Source of the DNA: Acinetobacter sp. Ac_5812
GTDB lineage: Bacteria; Pseudomonadota; Gammaproteobacteria; Pseudomonadales; Moraxellaceae
DNA: 64,000 bases
NCBI RefSeq assembly: GCF_013072695.1
Contig: NZ_LXUK01000008.1
Coordinates: 269,821 to 333,820, forward strand
Reading direction: 5' to 3'
Part shown: in pieces, positions 1 through 11,625 of the stretch
How positions within the stretch are numbered: the stretch's first letter is position 1
How the letters are laid out: each line of letters opens with the position of its first letter
Made by a program: the position numbers and the translations under genes
Notes under the pieces: generated by a model
Seen by the model: only the letters and a program-made list of their open reading frames with translations
Databases searched by the model: none
What the model was told of the DNA's origin: nothing

Positions 1-11
1 ATTTCGAATGA

Positions 12-1076
12 TTAAACGCGTTTTGGCAAAGTGCTTAACCAGCTTAATAAATTGGTGGCATCGCTATTACGTGCTTGCGAACTTGGCGCACCTAATAACA
101 CCACAACCGCTGGGCGTGAATTCACAGTGGTATGCATCACCACACAACGGCCTGCTTCATTAATATACCCTGTTTTTGACAAGTTAATGTTCCAGCCACC
201 ATTACGTACCAACGCATTGGTATTATTCGATTTCAGCACACGGTAACCTAAATTGAAGTCATAGGTTGGTGTGGTAGAGAATTGACGAATCAAGCCATAT
301 TGTGAAGCGGTACTTACTAGAATACCCAAATCACGTGCTGAAGAAACATTATGTGGATCTAAACCTGTAGATTCAGCATAACGCGTAGATGTCATGCCCA
401 ATTGCCTCGCTTTTGCATTCATTGCCGCAATAAATGCAGAACGGCCACCTGGATAGGTACGTGCTAATGCAGCTGCAGCTGGATTCTCAGACTTCATTAA
501 TGCAAACAAAAGTGCTTCTGCGCGATTCATAGTATCGCCTGCACGTAGGGTTGAACTTGAGTTCTTACCGCCTGCACCAGCAAAGTCGATTGACTCCAGC
601 GTAATTTCTTCTGACATGTTTAAACGTGCATCTGCCGTGACGACAGCAGTCATCAGCTTCGTAATCGACGCAATGGGTACCGACATGTTACTGTTTTTAC
701 TGTACAGTACTTCACCCGTTTGCGCGTCCATTACCAAAGCAGCACGTGCATTGACAGAGGGCTGACTACTATACCCAAAGGTATCTCGAATCTGCCCTGA
801 CTGTTGTGGCGTACTTGAAGAAGTAATTGTTGCCGAACCACCATTACGCAATGTTGTGGTAACAGAGGTTGAACCTTGTGGACCAATTTCTAATGGTTCA
901 TCATCTTCCATCAACTGGCTTGCATCAGTTGCAGACCAATTCATCGAAGCTGAACCGCTTACACGCGAAGAAGCTGGATTGTTATTCACAACCAGTTCAG
1001 CAAAACTTGTTGTGCTCCAGGCCAACAAGATAGACATGCTTAAAACATGCATGATAGATTTTTTAGAATTTTTCAC
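12..1076 (-). CDS. pbpG: D-alanyl-D-alanine endopeptidase, PBP7/8 type
   Basis: A low-molecular-weight penicillin-binding protein of the S11 peptidase family, expected to cut D-Ala-meso-DAP crosslinks in periplasmic peptidoglycan. The 354-residue product starts with a signal peptide (about residues 1-26, ending TSFA). A low-complexity Ser/Thr/Gly linker follows to about residue 105, then the catalytic domain. All three active-site motifs are visible: SITK at 137-140 (nucleophile Ser137), SEN at 196-198 and KTG at 301-303. The linker is longer than in E. coli PbpG. It is divergent from gacA, with a gap of about 210 bp. The role is inferred from the family motifs. Confidence 0.9.
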   Translation of the reverse strand: MKNSKKSIMHVLSMSILLAWSTTSFAELVVNNNPASSRVSGSASMNWSATDASQLMEDDEPLEIGPQGSTSVTTTLRNGGSATITSSSTPQQSGQIRDTFGYSSQPSVNARAALVMDAQTGEVLYSKNSNMSVPIASITKLMTAVVTADARLNMSEEITLESIDFAGAGGKNSSSTLRAGDTMNRAEALLFALMKSENPAAAALARTYPGGRSAFIAAMNAKARQLGMTSTRYAESTGLDPHNVSSARDLGILVSTASQYGLIRQFSTTPTYDFNLGYRVLKSNNTNALVRNGGWNINLSKTGYINEAGRCVVMHTTVNSRPAVVVLLGAPSSQARNSDATNLLSWLSTLPKRV

Positions 1077-1274
1077 GACACAATACTCAACTCAGGACGC
1101 TGCACATTTGCGCTTAATACCATTATGCCTTACATTTAAACAAATCGGGTAAAGCTTTTATAGACACAATTGTGTACAACTATTCGCTAAAAACGAAGAA
1201 TAGGATTGCTAATTTTGTCGTTTCATTGCAAGCTAATTTTGCTTTATGTAACAAAAAACCAGTTTTTTTGAAAA

Positions 1275-1282
1275 AAGGAGGT
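1275..1282 (+). promoter_or_regulatory. Strong Shine-Dalgarno that fixes the gacA TTG start
   Basis: AAGGAGGT lies four bases before a TTG codon at 1287. It is the full anti-16S complement and it decides the start, since no ATG is available at the N-terminus of the receiver domain. Confidence 0.8.
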
Positions 1283-1286
1283 CTTC

Positions 1287-1922
1287 TTGATCACTGTTCT
1301 CGTTGTTGATGATCATGAACTCGTACGCACAGGAATTTGTCGTATGTTGGAAGACCACCCCGATGTAGAGGTCATTGGGCAAGCTGAATCAGGTGAAGAA
1401 GCCATTGCCTTAGTCCGTCAGAAACACCCTCAAGTGGTGTTGTTAGATGTGAATATGCCAGGTATTGGTGGAGTGGAAACTACTCGTCGCTTATTACAAA
1501 GCGCACCTGAAACAAAAGTGATTGCCGTCAGCGGTCTTGCTGAAGAACCCTATCCATCCCTGTTATTAAAAGCAGGAGCGAAAGGCTATATCACCAAAGG
1601 TGCACCGATTTCTGAAATGGTTCGTGCTATTAACAAAGTCATGCAAGGCGGAAAATACTTTAGTGCAGATATTGCTGAACAATTGGCCAGCTCCTATCTT
1701 TCAGATACACAACAGTCTCCTTTTGATGCGCTATCAGAACGTGAGATGCAAGTTGCCATGATGGTGGTGAATTGTATTAGTGCCCAAGAAATCGCTGACA
1801 AATTATTCGTAAGCGTCAAAACTGTAAATACCTATCGTTATCGTATTTTTGAAAAACTGAGCATTGATAGTGATGTCAAACTCACCCATCTTGCGATTCG
1901 CTATGGACTCATTAAACCTTAA
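1287..1922 (+). CDS. gacA: Response regulator GacA (NarL/LuxR class)
   Basis: A 211-residue two-component response regulator that in pseudomonads and Acinetobacter answers to the GacS sensor and activates small CsrA/RsmA-sequestering RNAs. The receiver domain covers about residues 1-120, with acidic residues Asp8/Asp9 and phosphoacceptor Asp54 (LLDVNMPG). The LuxR-type helix-turn-helix lies at about 145-205 (LSEREMQV, then VSVKTVNTYR). It starts with TTG behind an AAGGAGGT ribosome site. gacS is not in the window, which is usual because the two genes are unlinked. Candidate targets, two Csr/Rsm-like RNAs with GacA-type upstream elements, lie at 58.5 and 59.4 kb. pilS follows 16 bp downstream on the same strand. 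Identification as GacA/UvrY is by overall sequence. Confidence 0.9.
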   Translation: MITVLVVDDHELVRTGICRMLEDHPDVEVIGQAESGEEAIALVRQKHPQVVLLDVNMPGIGGVETTRRLLQSAPETKVIAVSGLAEEPYPSLLLKAGAKGYITKGAPISEMVRAINKVMQGGKYFSADIAEQLASSYLSDTQQSPFDALSEREMQVAMMVVNCISAQEIADKLFVSVKTVNTYRYRIFEKLSIDSDVKLTHLAIRYGLIKP

Positions 1923-1938
1923 AAAACAGTAAGCGCCT

Positions 1939-3504
1939 ATGTTAGGGAAAATTGCGTCGTCAGTCTCACAAACTGTCTATCGGCTTGGGGTTTGGTATAG
2001 TGGCTATCGGCTAATCATTTCGATTAGCCTGCTGTTAATTTATTTACTCACTGCTGAACAACTTTCCAGCAACTATATTTATCCCTTCTTATATTTTTAT
2101 ACCTTGATTTGCTATATTGCATTCAACATTTTTCAACTGTTTTTATTACAGTTTGTACCGATACAAATCTCCAAGCAGTTGATTTTTATCTTTCTGATTG
2201 ATGTCATTTGCCTAAGCTTGATCACCTTTTCTGCGGGTGGTCCAAATCTGCAACTCAGCTTACTTTACGTCATTATTATTTTCTCGTCTGCAATTTTATT
2301 AAATGCACATCTGTCGCTGATTATTACTTTATTTGCCGTCATCATGGTGGTTTACCAACGTTTTTTAGGTGACTTTTTTGAGGCCAATAATTTAAATCAC
2401 CTCGGAAATAGCGTTTTTCTGGCGTTTTTATTTTTTGTAGTTCATGCCATTGGTCGTATTGCAGTACAGCGTTTTAAAATTCTAGAAACTTTAACTTTTC
2501 ATCAATCCATTGAAATCCATCAACTACAGAATATTAATCGCTATATCTTAGAACAAATCGAAGATGGCTATTTAGTACTGGATGAAAGTAACCATATCGT
2601 GTTAACCAATCCTGCAGCCAATGCGCTATTGGGTATCCATTTACCGATTTCCTTAGAAAAAACGCCACTAGTCAAATTACAACCTGACCTATTTGAACTG
2701 GTTCAGTTTAGTGACTTAGAAGACGGCGAAGAATTCAGTTTTGAATCACAGCAAAGTTCATACACCATCAATGTTCGAGTGAAACATCTAATTGTTCCCG
2801 AACAAGCCTTAGTGTTATTGATCTTAAAAGATGCACAGAAACTGACTCAACAAGTTCAGCAATTAAAACTCGCCGCACTTGGTCAGCTGTCAGCCAGTAT
2901 TGCCCATGAAATTCGCAATCCTTTGGCTGCTATTGTGCAAGCCAATGAATTATTCAAAGACAGTGATACCCACCAACAAGAAATGCTGTCGCGCATGATT
3001 AGCAAACAAGCCAAGCGGATTGATAGCATCGTGCAAGACACCTTAGCAATGGCACGAAATAAACCGACAGAAGCACAAGAAATTGATCTGAGCTCCTTCT
3101 TTGAAAGTTTACTCAATGAAGATCTTGCAGATGCTAAACAACAAATTCAAATTAAAATCACAGAGCAAACCAACATCTTATTTGATGAAAAACAATTACG
3201 CCAAGTGCTGATTAATTTAATTAGAAATGCATTAAGACACAATGCAACTGACGCGCCTTATATTGAAGTCGAGGTGCACGAAAAAGACGGACGAACGTGC
3301 ATTGATGTCATCGATTTTGGGACGGGTGTCTCAAAACGGGATATTTCTCAACTGTTCAAACCATTTTTTAGTACCGAAATTAAAGGAACTGGTTTAGGAT
3401 TGTATTTGTCTCATACGTTTTGTGAGGCAAATCATGCAAAGCTCACTTATATAGAGCGACAACAAGGAGCATGCTTCAGGATTGAATGCTCAAAAACTCA
3501 TTGA
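1939..3504 (+). CDS. pilS: Sensor histidine kinase PilS
   Basis: A membrane histidine kinase of 521 residues, expected to phosphorylate PilR and so control type IV pilus genes. About six hydrophobic segments fill residues 20-175. A PAS-like region follows (EQIEDGYLVLDESN, about 205-300). Then come the H-box SIAHEIRNPL with His323, an N-box (LINLIRNALRHN), and the G1/G2 motifs DFGTGVS and KGTGLGL of the ATPase domain. It sits between gacA and pilR with small gaps, so cotranscription is likely. The match to PilS rests on the polytopic membrane input domain and on the adjacent sigma-54 activator. Confidence 0.88.
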   Translation: MLGKIASSVSQTVYRLGVWYSGYRLIISISLLLIYLLTAEQLSSNYIYPFLYFYTLICYIAFNIFQLFLLQFVPIQISKQLIFIFLIDVICLSLITFSAGGPNLQLSLLYVIIIFSSAILLNAHLSLIITLFAVIMVVYQRFLGDFFEANNLNHLGNSVFLAFLFFVVHAIGRIAVQRFKILETLTFHQSIEIHQLQNINRYILEQIEDGYLVLDESNHIVLTNPAANALLGIHLPISLEKTPLVKLQPDLFELVQFSDLEDGEEFSFESQQSSYTINVRVKHLIVPEQALVLLILKDAQKLTQQVQQLKLAALGQLSASIAHEIRNPLAAIVQANELFKDSDTHQQEMLSRMISKQAKRIDSIVQDTLAMARNKPTEAQEIDLSSFFESLLNEDLADAKQQIQIKITEQTNILFDEKQLRQVLINLIRNALRHNATDAPYIEVEVHEKDGRTCIDVIDFGTGVSKRDISQLFKPFFSTEIKGTGLGLYLSHTFCEANHAKLTYIERQQGACFRIECSKTH

Positions 3505-3529
3505 TTTATAGATTAGGTTTCTCGGGGAA

Positions 3530-4966
3530 ATGGCAACAAAACAACCACTCGTCTTATTGGTAGACGACGAAGAAGATTTATGTCTTTTAATGCAGATGAC
3601 GCTGGCGCGTATGGGCATCAAGACACATCTCGCCTATCGGGTCGAACAGGCAAAAAAGTTCTTTACTGAATTCCAGTACGATGCTTGCTTAACAGATTTA
3701 AATCTTCCAGATGGCAATGGTTTGGATCTGGTCAAACACGTGACACAGAACTATCCCAATACGCCTATTGCGGTACTGACTGCCTACGGCAATATGGATA
3801 TTGCCATTTCAGCCTTAAAAGCAGGCGCATTTGATTTTGTCAGTAAGCCTGTCAACCAGATGCATTTGGATCAATTGATTCAGAAAGCATTAAATCGTCC
3901 ACAGCCTGAACAAGAGGCCGCAGAAACAGCCTTAGAGAACAAGCTGTTAATTGGACGTTCTGCACCCATTCAACAGCTTCGCATCGCCTTAAAGAAAATT
4001 GCCCGCTCCCAAGCCCCTGTATTTATTACGGGTGAATCAGGAACAGGCAAAGAAGTGGTTGCGAATCTAGTCCACCGTTTAAGTAATCGCAGCGAAGGCC
4101 CTTTTATTGCGATTAACTGTGGTGCGATTCCAACTGAATTGATGGAAAGTGAGCTATTCGGGCATAAAAAAGGCAGTTTTACTGGCGCGACTCAGGACAA
4201 GCAAGGCTTAATTCTGTCTGCACACGGCGGTAGTTTGTTCTTGGATGAAATTGCCGAACTACCTTTAAATATGCAAGTCAAATTGCTGCGTGCCGTACAG
4301 GAAAAGAAAATTCGTCCCGTTGGTTCAGATCAAGAGATTGATGTGGATTTCCGTGTAATTAGTGCCAGTCACCAAGATTTGGAACTGCTGGTACAGCAAG
4401 GTCGTTTCCGTCAAGATTTGTTCTTCCGTATTCATGTGATGGATATCGTACTGCCGCCTTTACGTGAACGTGGACAGGATATTTTGTTATTGGCCAATCA
4501 CTTTATTCAAAAGATTAGTCAAGAATGGGACCTCACTGCGAAATCGTTGTCTTCACGTGCAGAGCAGTTCTTATTACAGCAATATTTCCCAGGCAATGTG
4601 CGTGAATTACGCAATATTATTGAACGTGCAATTACGCTGAGTGACGATGACAATATTGATTTGGCACATCTCCAAACGGCACCTTTACGTAGTTCATTGG
4701 CAAACCCAGCACCTTCATTTTCCAATACGACGGCTGAAGAAGTTGAAACACCGCAATATTCTGCAAGCCCAAACATGAGTTCAAAGAAGCTTCCACCTGA
4801 AGGTTTGGAGCGTTATTTGGAGAATATTGAAAAAGAAATTCTTCTGAATGCACTGAATCTCACACATTGGAATCGAACGTTGGCGGCAAAGAAGTTGGGA
4901 ATGACCTTCCGTTCGTTACGTTATCGATTGAAGAAGTTCGGTTTAGATACTGAAGATGATGAATAA
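3530..4966 (+). CDS. pilR: Sigma-54-dependent response regulator PilR
   Basis: An NtrC-class transcription activator of 478 residues. The receiver domain is at 1-120 with phosphoacceptor Asp56 (CLTDLNLPDGNG). The AAA+ central domain (about 140-370) has Walker A GESGTGKE at 168-175, the sigma-54 contact loop GSFTGA at 215-220 and Walker B LFLDE at 236-240. A Fis-type helix-turn-helix closes the protein (about 435-475, NRTLAAKKLGMTFRSLRYRL). In pilin-bearing gammaproteobacteria PilR switches on pilA through RpoN. It follows pilS by 25 bp and ends at a strong terminator. Its presence also shows that sigma-54 control operates in this genome, which bears on the sigma-54 promoters found at 22.6 and 24.6 kb. 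Confidence 0.92.
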   Translation: MATKQPLVLLVDDEEDLCLLMQMTLARMGIKTHLAYRVEQAKKFFTEFQYDACLTDLNLPDGNGLDLVKHVTQNYPNTPIAVLTAYGNMDIAISALKAGAFDFVSKPVNQMHLDQLIQKALNRPQPEQEAAETALENKLLIGRSAPIQQLRIALKKIARSQAPVFITGESGTGKEVVANLVHRLSNRSEGPFIAINCGAIPTELMESELFGHKKGSFTGATQDKQGLILSAHGGSLFLDEIAELPLNMQVKLLRAVQEKKIRPVGSDQEIDVDFRVISASHQDLELLVQQGRFRQDLFFRIHVMDIVLPPLRERGQDILLLANHFIQKISQEWDLTAKSLSSRAEQFLLQQYFPGNVRELRNIIERAITLSDDDNIDLAHLQTAPLRSSLANPAPSFSNTTAEEVETPQYSASPNMSSKKLPPEGLERYLENIEKEILLNALNLTHWNRTLAAKKLGMTFRSLRYRLKKFGLDTEDDE

Positions 4967-4973
4967 TCAATAT

Positions 4974-5007
4974 TAAAAAAAGCCCCTCAACTGAGGGGCT
5001 TTTTTTA
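4974..5007. terminator. Bidirectional terminator between pilR and ctpA
   Basis: A 9-bp GC-rich inverted repeat (AGCCCCTCA / TGAGGGGCT) is flanked by A and T tracts on both sides. It can therefore end pilR on the plus strand and ctpA on the minus strand. Confidence 0.9.
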
Positions 5008-6180
5008 ATATCTACTTTTCAAAACCAAATCTGTGACATGTTCAAGATAATTATCTTCTTTCATCTCGGCAGACAAAGCATAGGTCTGATTTGGCTGAAT
5101 GCCTTGACCTTCAATCATATTGCCATTTGGAGTGTAATAGTGTGATACCGTCATCTGCAATGCAGCGCCACTTGGTAGGGGGAACAACTTTTGAACCACG
5201 CCTTTGCCATAACTATTTTCGCCGACCACCCAGGCACGCTTATGCTCTTTTAATGCCGCTGTAAAGACTTCAGCAGCAGAAGCGGAACGACGGTTGATTA
5301 AAATGCCTAATTTCATATTTTGAAATTCATTAGAAGGAAGTGCTTGGAATTGCTGATCACCTTCAGAACGACTTTTAGTCGTGACAATTAAACCCTGATT
5401 TAGAAATAGATCCGCCGCTTCGACCGAGGCTGAAAGCAAGCCCCCTGGATTATTACGTAAATCGAATACCACGGCCTTAAGTTTGGTCGAACTATATTCT
5501 TCAATCAAACGTTTAATCTCATTCGCCGTATCTTGCTGAAAAACACGTATTTTCAGCACCAATACCTGATTGTGCAATAAAACGGGTTCAATATCAGTTT
5601 CGACTTTTTTATTTCTCACCAAAATGGTCGTACTATTATTCTCTGTTTGTATCTGGACAGTACTTCCAATCGAGCCATAGAGCAGACCTTGTACCTGGTC
5701 TTGATTTAAGCTTTTGAGTTCTTGGTTATCCACTTTTAGGATAACTTGTCCATTGCGTAAACCCAGCTTACTTGAATCCGAACCAGACTTCAGATCCTGA
5801 ATTTGCCACGTTTTCGAATGTGCATCATAATTTAAATTGAAATCGACAGAAGCTAAATCACCCTCTGTATACTGAATCAGTTGACGATATTCTTCTGCTG
5901 ATAAATAACGGGAGTAACGATCTAAACCGCTCACCAAGCCTTTAATCGATTGCTGGAATAAAGCATCATCCGACTTTTTATCGACATAGTTATCTTTGAC
6001 GATGCCGTAAATCTGTACAAATTGTTGAATAGATTCAATTGGGACTTCAGCATTACCAGACTTGGCATCTTCATTCGACCACCCTGAAGAATGGGTGATT
6101 GGTGCGGCTGAGAGACTATGTCCCCAACACATCAACACACTTGCACATAACGCTCGGTAAATGTTGTTGTGTTGGGTCAT
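5005..6180 (-). CDS. ctpA: Carboxyl-terminal processing protease, S41 family
   Basis: A periplasmic serine protease of the CtpA/tail-specific family, 391 residues. An N-terminal signal sequence (about 1-26) is followed by a PDZ-type region (about 115-195, with LGLRNGQVILKV) and the S41 protease core (about 200-365). Core motifs include FDLRNNPGGLL, the nucleophile region RRSASAAEV and the lysine-bearing YGKGVVQ. Members trim peptidoglycan hydrolases or cell-wall proteins. It is only 9 bp downstream of gpmI on the same strand and is probably cotranscribed. Its stop codon lies inside the shared terminator's T tract. Confidence 0.88.
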   Translation of the reverse strand: MTQHNNIYRALCASVLMCWGHSLSAAPITHSSGWSNEDAKSGNAEVPIESIQQFVQIYGIVKDNYVDKKSDDALFQQSIKGLVSGLDRYSRYLSAEEYRQLIQYTEGDLASVDFNLNYDAHSKTWQIQDLKSGSDSSKLGLRNGQVILKVDNQELKSLNQDQVQGLLYGSIGSTVQIQTENNSTTILVRNKKVETDIEPVLLHNQVLVLKIRVFQQDTANEIKRLIEEYSSTKLKAVVFDLRNNPGGLLSASVEAADLFLNQGLIVTTKSRSEGDQQFQALPSNEFQNMKLGILINRRSASAAEVFTAALKEHKRAWVVGENSYGKGVVQKLFPLPSGAALQMTVSHYYTPNGNMIEGQGIQPNQTYALSAEMKEDNYLEHVTDLVLKSRY

Positions 6181-6189
6181 TGATTCACC

Positions 6190-7734
6190 TTATTTTAAAG
6201 TAATTAAGTTCTTGCCTTGCATTTCAGGCGGCACAGGAATGTTCATCAAATGCAAGAGTGTTGGTGCCACATCCGCCAATACGCCATCTTCAGCAATCGT
6301 TGCTTGCGTAGGACCAACATAAATAAATGGAACCAATTCTGTGGTATGTTGGGTATGAACCTGCCCACTATCATAGTCTTGCATTTGCTCTACATTACCA
6401 TGATCCGCTGTAATTAACATATGCCCTTTGTTCGCCATCACTGCATCGTAAACTCGGCCTAGACAGCTATCGACTGTTTCAACTGCTTTCACTGCGGCAT
6501 CAAACACACCCGTATGTCCAACCATATCACCATTGGCATAGTTCACGACTAAAAGGTCAAACTCACCAGAATTGATTGCATTCACCAACTCATCAGTCAC
6601 TTCATAAGCACTCATTTCTGGTTTTAAATCGTAAGTTGCAACATTCGGTGAAGGAATGAGAATACGTTTTTCACCTTCATATTCATCTTCACGACCACCA
6701 CTGAAGAAGAAAGTGACGTGTGCATACTTCTCAGTTTCAGCAATACGCAATTGGGTCTTACCCAGACTTGACAAATATTCACCAATCGAGTTTTTAAGCC
6801 CTTCTGGCATATATGCCACAGGTGCATCAATACTGGCTTGATAACGGGTCAACATCACAAACTTAGACAGGTTTGGAACGACTTTACGGGTAAATCCAGC
6901 AAAATCTTTTTCAACAAAAGCACGCGTAATCTCACGCGCACGATCGGCACGGAAGTTCATAAACACAACACTATCGCCATCTTGCACTTTGGCAATTTCA
7001 CCAATACGTGTTGCTTTAACAAACTCATCATTTTCATTCGCGGCGTAGGCTTGTTCTAGGCCTTCGACGGCAGAGTCTACAACACGAACCGCCTCACCTT
7101 CTGTCATTAAGCGATAAGCTTGTTCAACACGATCCCAACGGTTGTCACGATCCATTGCAAAGTAACGACCAATCATCGAAACAATACGACCTTGATGTGG
7201 ATATTGAGCAAATAAAGCATCAAACTTTTCTAATGATGGTTTTGCACTCCGCGGTGGAGTGTCACGTCCATCTAGGAAGGCATGTAGATATACTGTTGCA
7301 CCACGTTTTAATGCTAGCTCACACATTGCCACGATATGGTCTTCATGTGAATGAACACCGCCTTGAGACAACAGGCCCATCACATGTACGGCACCCTTTG
7401 CTGCTTTGGCTTTTTCTACAGCATCAATTAAAACTTCATGCTCAAAAAAAGCACCAGTGCGGATATCTTTAGTAATGCGGGTAAAATCTTGGTACAGCAC
7501 ACGACCTGCACCTAAATTCATATGACCGACTTCAGAGTTGCCCATTTGACCGTCAGGCAAGCCGACATCTTCGCCTGAACCTGAGATTAAACTATTTGGA
7601 TGCTTGGCCTTCATCGCAGTGAGGTTTGGCGTTTTTGCCGCTAAAAAAGCATTATCTTCAACTGCTTCACGATGTCCCACACCATCCATAATCACCAGAA
7701 CGTGAGGAATTTTGCCAGCATTTGCATCCGTCAT
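6190..7734 (-). CDS. gpmI: 2,3-bisphosphoglycerate-independent phosphoglycerate mutase
   Basis: A cytosolic glycolytic enzyme that interconverts 3- and 2-phosphoglycerate using two manganese ions. Alkaline-phosphatase-superfamily motifs are clear: metal-binding [10 protein letters not shown] near the N-terminus, the catalytic serine in [21 protein letters not shown]-like substrate residues (DGRDTPP) and the late ITADHGN metal site. I chose the inner ATG at 7734 (514 residues) because AGAGAG sits six bases upstream. The outer ATG at 7755 would add seven residues and has no ribosome site. ctpA follows immediately. Confidence 0.95.
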   Translation of the reverse strand: MTDANAGKIPHVLVIMDGVGHREAVEDNAFLAAKTPNLTAMKAKHPNSLISGSGEDVGLPDGQMGNSEVGHMNLGAGRVLYQDFTRITKDIRTGAFFEHEVLIDAVEKAKAAKGAVHVMGLLSQGGVHSHEDHIVAMCELALKRGATVYLHAFLDGRDTPPRSAKPSLEKFDALFAQYPHQGRIVSMIGRYFAMDRDNRWDRVEQAYRLMTEGEAVRVVDSAVEGLEQAYAANENDEFVKATRIGEIAKVQDGDSVVFMNFRADRAREITRAFVEKDFAGFTRKVVPNLSKFVMLTRYQASIDAPVAYMPEGLKNSIGEYLSSLGKTQLRIAETEKYAHVTFFFSGGREDEYEGEKRILIPSPNVATYDLKPEMSAYEVTDELVNAINSGEFDLLVVNYANGDMVGHTGVFDAAVKAVETVDSCLGRVYDAVMANKGHMLITADHGNVEQMQDYDSGQVHTQHTTELVPFIYVGPTQATIAEDGVLADVAPTLLHLMNIPVPPEMQGKNLITLK

Positions 7735-7848
7735 AATGGACTCTCTGTTTGTCATTTGATCGGTCTATTTTACCGAAATTTAATCGAATTCTCCATGACC
7801 TGACTGATGGCTTTCATCAATCCTGATCATAGAACCTCTCCATCAAGA

Positions 7849-8922
7849 TTAGCGTGCTCGATAGAGCAGATAGCTCCCCACCATAAAGATCAGCACCACG
7901 GGCATCAGCACAAACCATGCAGGTGAAGGTGCGTACACCAAGCTTGCATAGCCCAAGAAATCTTGAAGATAGAAGAAACCTAAGCCTGTGAACAGTGAAA
8001 TCACCAAACGGAAACCCATTGACTGTTGACGTAATGGCCCAAAAATGAAAGAACAAGCAATCAACACCAAAGTAATTAAAGAAAATGGTGAGGTCACTTT
8101 CTGCCAAAAGGCCAATTCATAGGTCTTCGGAACCTGGCTATATTCATCCATATAGCGCATGAAACTAATCAACTGGCTTGGAGATAAATCTTCAGGGTCC
8201 AAGGTCACCATATGTACATATTTCGGCTGTAATGCTAAACCAAGCGATTGCTGAGCATGATCCGTTTTAATGGCATTGCCTTGCGCCAGTAAATCCACTT
8301 GATGTGATTGAGACAACTGCCATTCACCATCTTTAATAAACTGCCCTTTTTCAGCGGTCACAAAAGACTGCAAGCGATAGTCCTGATCAAAATCAATGGT
8401 CTGAATGTTGCGTAGCTGACCTTGTGAGTTGGCATAATCAATATAAATAAAACGCTGACCTTCACGTGACCAATAACCTTTGACTTCGCCCAAAGCCGCT
8501 ACACTGCGTTGTTTTTTAATACTTTGAGCTTGTTCGTTGGTATAAGGAATCACCCATTCACTCAACACAAAAGACAGTACGATCAATAACAGCGCTGAAC
8601 GCATGACCCAGCCAACAATTCGCCATAAACTGATACCAACAGAACGCATCACGATCAGTTCACTATTCGAAGCAAGTGCGCCCAGTCCTAAAACAGAGCC
8701 AATCAATGCAGCAACAGGCAGGATTTCATATAAATAACGCGGTGCACCCCACATCACAAATAGAAAGGCCTGCCATGCATTATAGTTAGGTTTCAGCGAA
8801 CCCAATTCACCAAGGTACGTAAATAATACTTGTAGGAAAGATAACACCAGCGTTGTTCCGAGCATGGCTAGAACCGTGGTTTTTGTCACATGTTTGGCGA
8901 CTATTCGACGTGCTAACATCAC
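7849..8922 (-). CDS. lptG: Lipopolysaccharide export permease LptG
   Basis: An inner-membrane subunit of the LptB2FG transporter that extracts lipooligosaccharide from the inner membrane towards LptC/LptA. It has 357 residues with hydrophobic segments near 18-40, 60-80 and 100-120, a periplasmic beta-jellyroll domain in the middle, and three C-terminal segments (about 270-355). This is the standard six-helix YjgP/YjgQ layout. It overlaps lptF by 4 bp (ATGA), which implies translational coupling. Confidence 0.92.
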   Translation of the reverse strand: MMLARRIVAKHVTKTTVLAMLGTTLVLSFLQVLFTYLGELGSLKPNYNAWQAFLFVMWGAPRYLYEILPVAALIGSVLGLGALASNSELIVMRSVGISLWRIVGWVMRSALLLIVLSFVLSEWVIPYTNEQAQSIKKQRSVAALGEVKGYWSREGQRFIYIDYANSQGQLRNIQTIDFDQDYRLQSFVTAEKGQFIKDGEWQLSQSHQVDLLAQGNAIKTDHAQQSLGLALQPKYVHMVTLDPEDLSPSQLISFMRYMDEYSQVPKTYELAFWQKVTSPFSLITLVLIACSFIFGPLRQQSMGFRLVISLFTGLGFFYLQDFLGYASLVYAPSPAWFVLMPVVLIFMVGSYLLYRAR

Positions 8923-10019
8923 AACCCCACTCGCTGCATACTTTTCTTAATTTTAGGCGCTAATTTTTGTTTACGTGCAAAAATTGCGGCTGCAATGGCA
9001 TAAACCAAAATCACAGCTGGATAAGCCCAAATGTCCAACTCATCTTTACTGATTCGAGTCTTAATCGCGATCAGTACCACAATTAAGCTAGCAAAAATAA
9101 AGATCGCAGGAATCAAACGATAATAACGCCCTTGACGCGGACTCACTTCAGACAATGCGACAGCAAGCATCAAACCCACAATAATGATAAATGGCCCAAA
9201 GATACGCCAGCCTAACTCACTACGCACCACGGAGTCATCCCGTTTCTGCCAAAGCTTGGACATTGACAATGCTTCTACATCATCACTTTCAAATTTCACA
9301 TCTTTATCATTTTCTAAACGTAATCGATAAGATTGAAATTCTGCCTGAAGATAACGTGGCTGATTAGGATAAATCTCGTAACGGCGGCCTTGAACCAAGT
9401 CCACGACATTAGCCGTATCATTAGCAACTTCAACACGAGTGGCTTCTTTCGCCAAAATCATGATGTCTGGTTTATCTTCTTGGTTGGATTTTTGATAGAA
9501 GAAAATCTCTTTTAAATTCTTACGATCTTCAGACAATGAGTCTGCATAAATTGTAAAAGGCCCTGAAGAAATAAACTCCTTAGGACGAACCAAGTCAAAG
9601 CCCGTGCGTACCGCTTGTGTGCTAGTCAGTTTTTCAAACTCACGTAAGCCCCACGGCCCCATCCACACCATTAAACAGGTTTGTACCACCAGATATACCA
9701 AGGTCATCGGTAACAACATGCGTGCCAACTGGTTACGGCTTACACCACTGCTATTTAACACCGCCATTTCATGGTCAACATAAAGACGACCAAACACCAG
9801 CATCAAGGCAATAAAGAAACCCAAAGGAAGAATCAGCGTTAAAAACTCGGGTAAACGATAGCCAATGATGCTAAATAAAATGCCTGCATCTAAACGACCT
9901 TGAGCTGCCACGCCAAAATATTTGATTAAACGACCACCCATCATAATCAGGGTTAATAAACCAATGACGACGAGTGATGTCGAAACCACTTGTTTGACGA
10001 GATAACGCCGAATAATCAA
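8919..10019 (-). CDS. lptF: Lipopolysaccharide export permease LptF
   Basis: The partner permease of LptG, 366 residues. It has the same plan: three N-terminal membrane helices (about 12-35, 52-75, 100-125), a periplasmic domain carrying PKEFISSGPFTIYAD, and three C-terminal helices (about 270-352). It starts with ATGATTATTCGC directly upstream of lptG. The divergent pepA promoter region is only 70-150 bp away. Assignment of F versus G follows gene order and the PKEFISS motif. Confidence 0.92.
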   Translation of the reverse strand: MIIRRYLVKQVVSTSLVVIGLLTLIMMGGRLIKYFGVAAQGRLDAGILFSIIGYRLPEFLTLILPLGFFIALMLVFGRLYVDHEMAVLNSSGVSRNQLARMLLPMTLVYLVVQTCLMVWMGPWGLREFEKLTSTQAVRTGFDLVRPKEFISSGPFTIYADSLSEDRKNLKEIFFYQKSNQEDKPDIMILAKEATRVEVANDTANVVDLVQGRRYEIYPNQPRYLQAEFQSYRLRLENDKDVKFESDDVEALSMSKLWQKRDDSVVRSELGWRIFGPFIIIVGLMLAVALSEVSPRQGRYYRLIPAIFIFASLIVVLIAIKTRISKDELDIWAYPAVILVYAIAAAIFARKQKLAPKIKKSMQRVGL

Positions 10020-10074
10020 AGTAATACTTCCAAAAAGCCCAATTGAAGGTAACGCTAGTTTACCCGAATGTTAA

Positions 10075-11622
<1,548 letters not shown>

Positions 11623-11625
11623 AAA

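Noticed and set aside
1164..1241. ACACAATTGTGT palindrome (1,164-1,175) and two GCTAATTTTG repeats (1,208 and 1,232) before gacA
   Set aside because: Short and AT-rich. They may be part of the promoter but no known operator matches.
6217..7472. Plus-strand frames opposite gpmI
   Set aside because: Shadows of gpmI on the other strand; no coding character.
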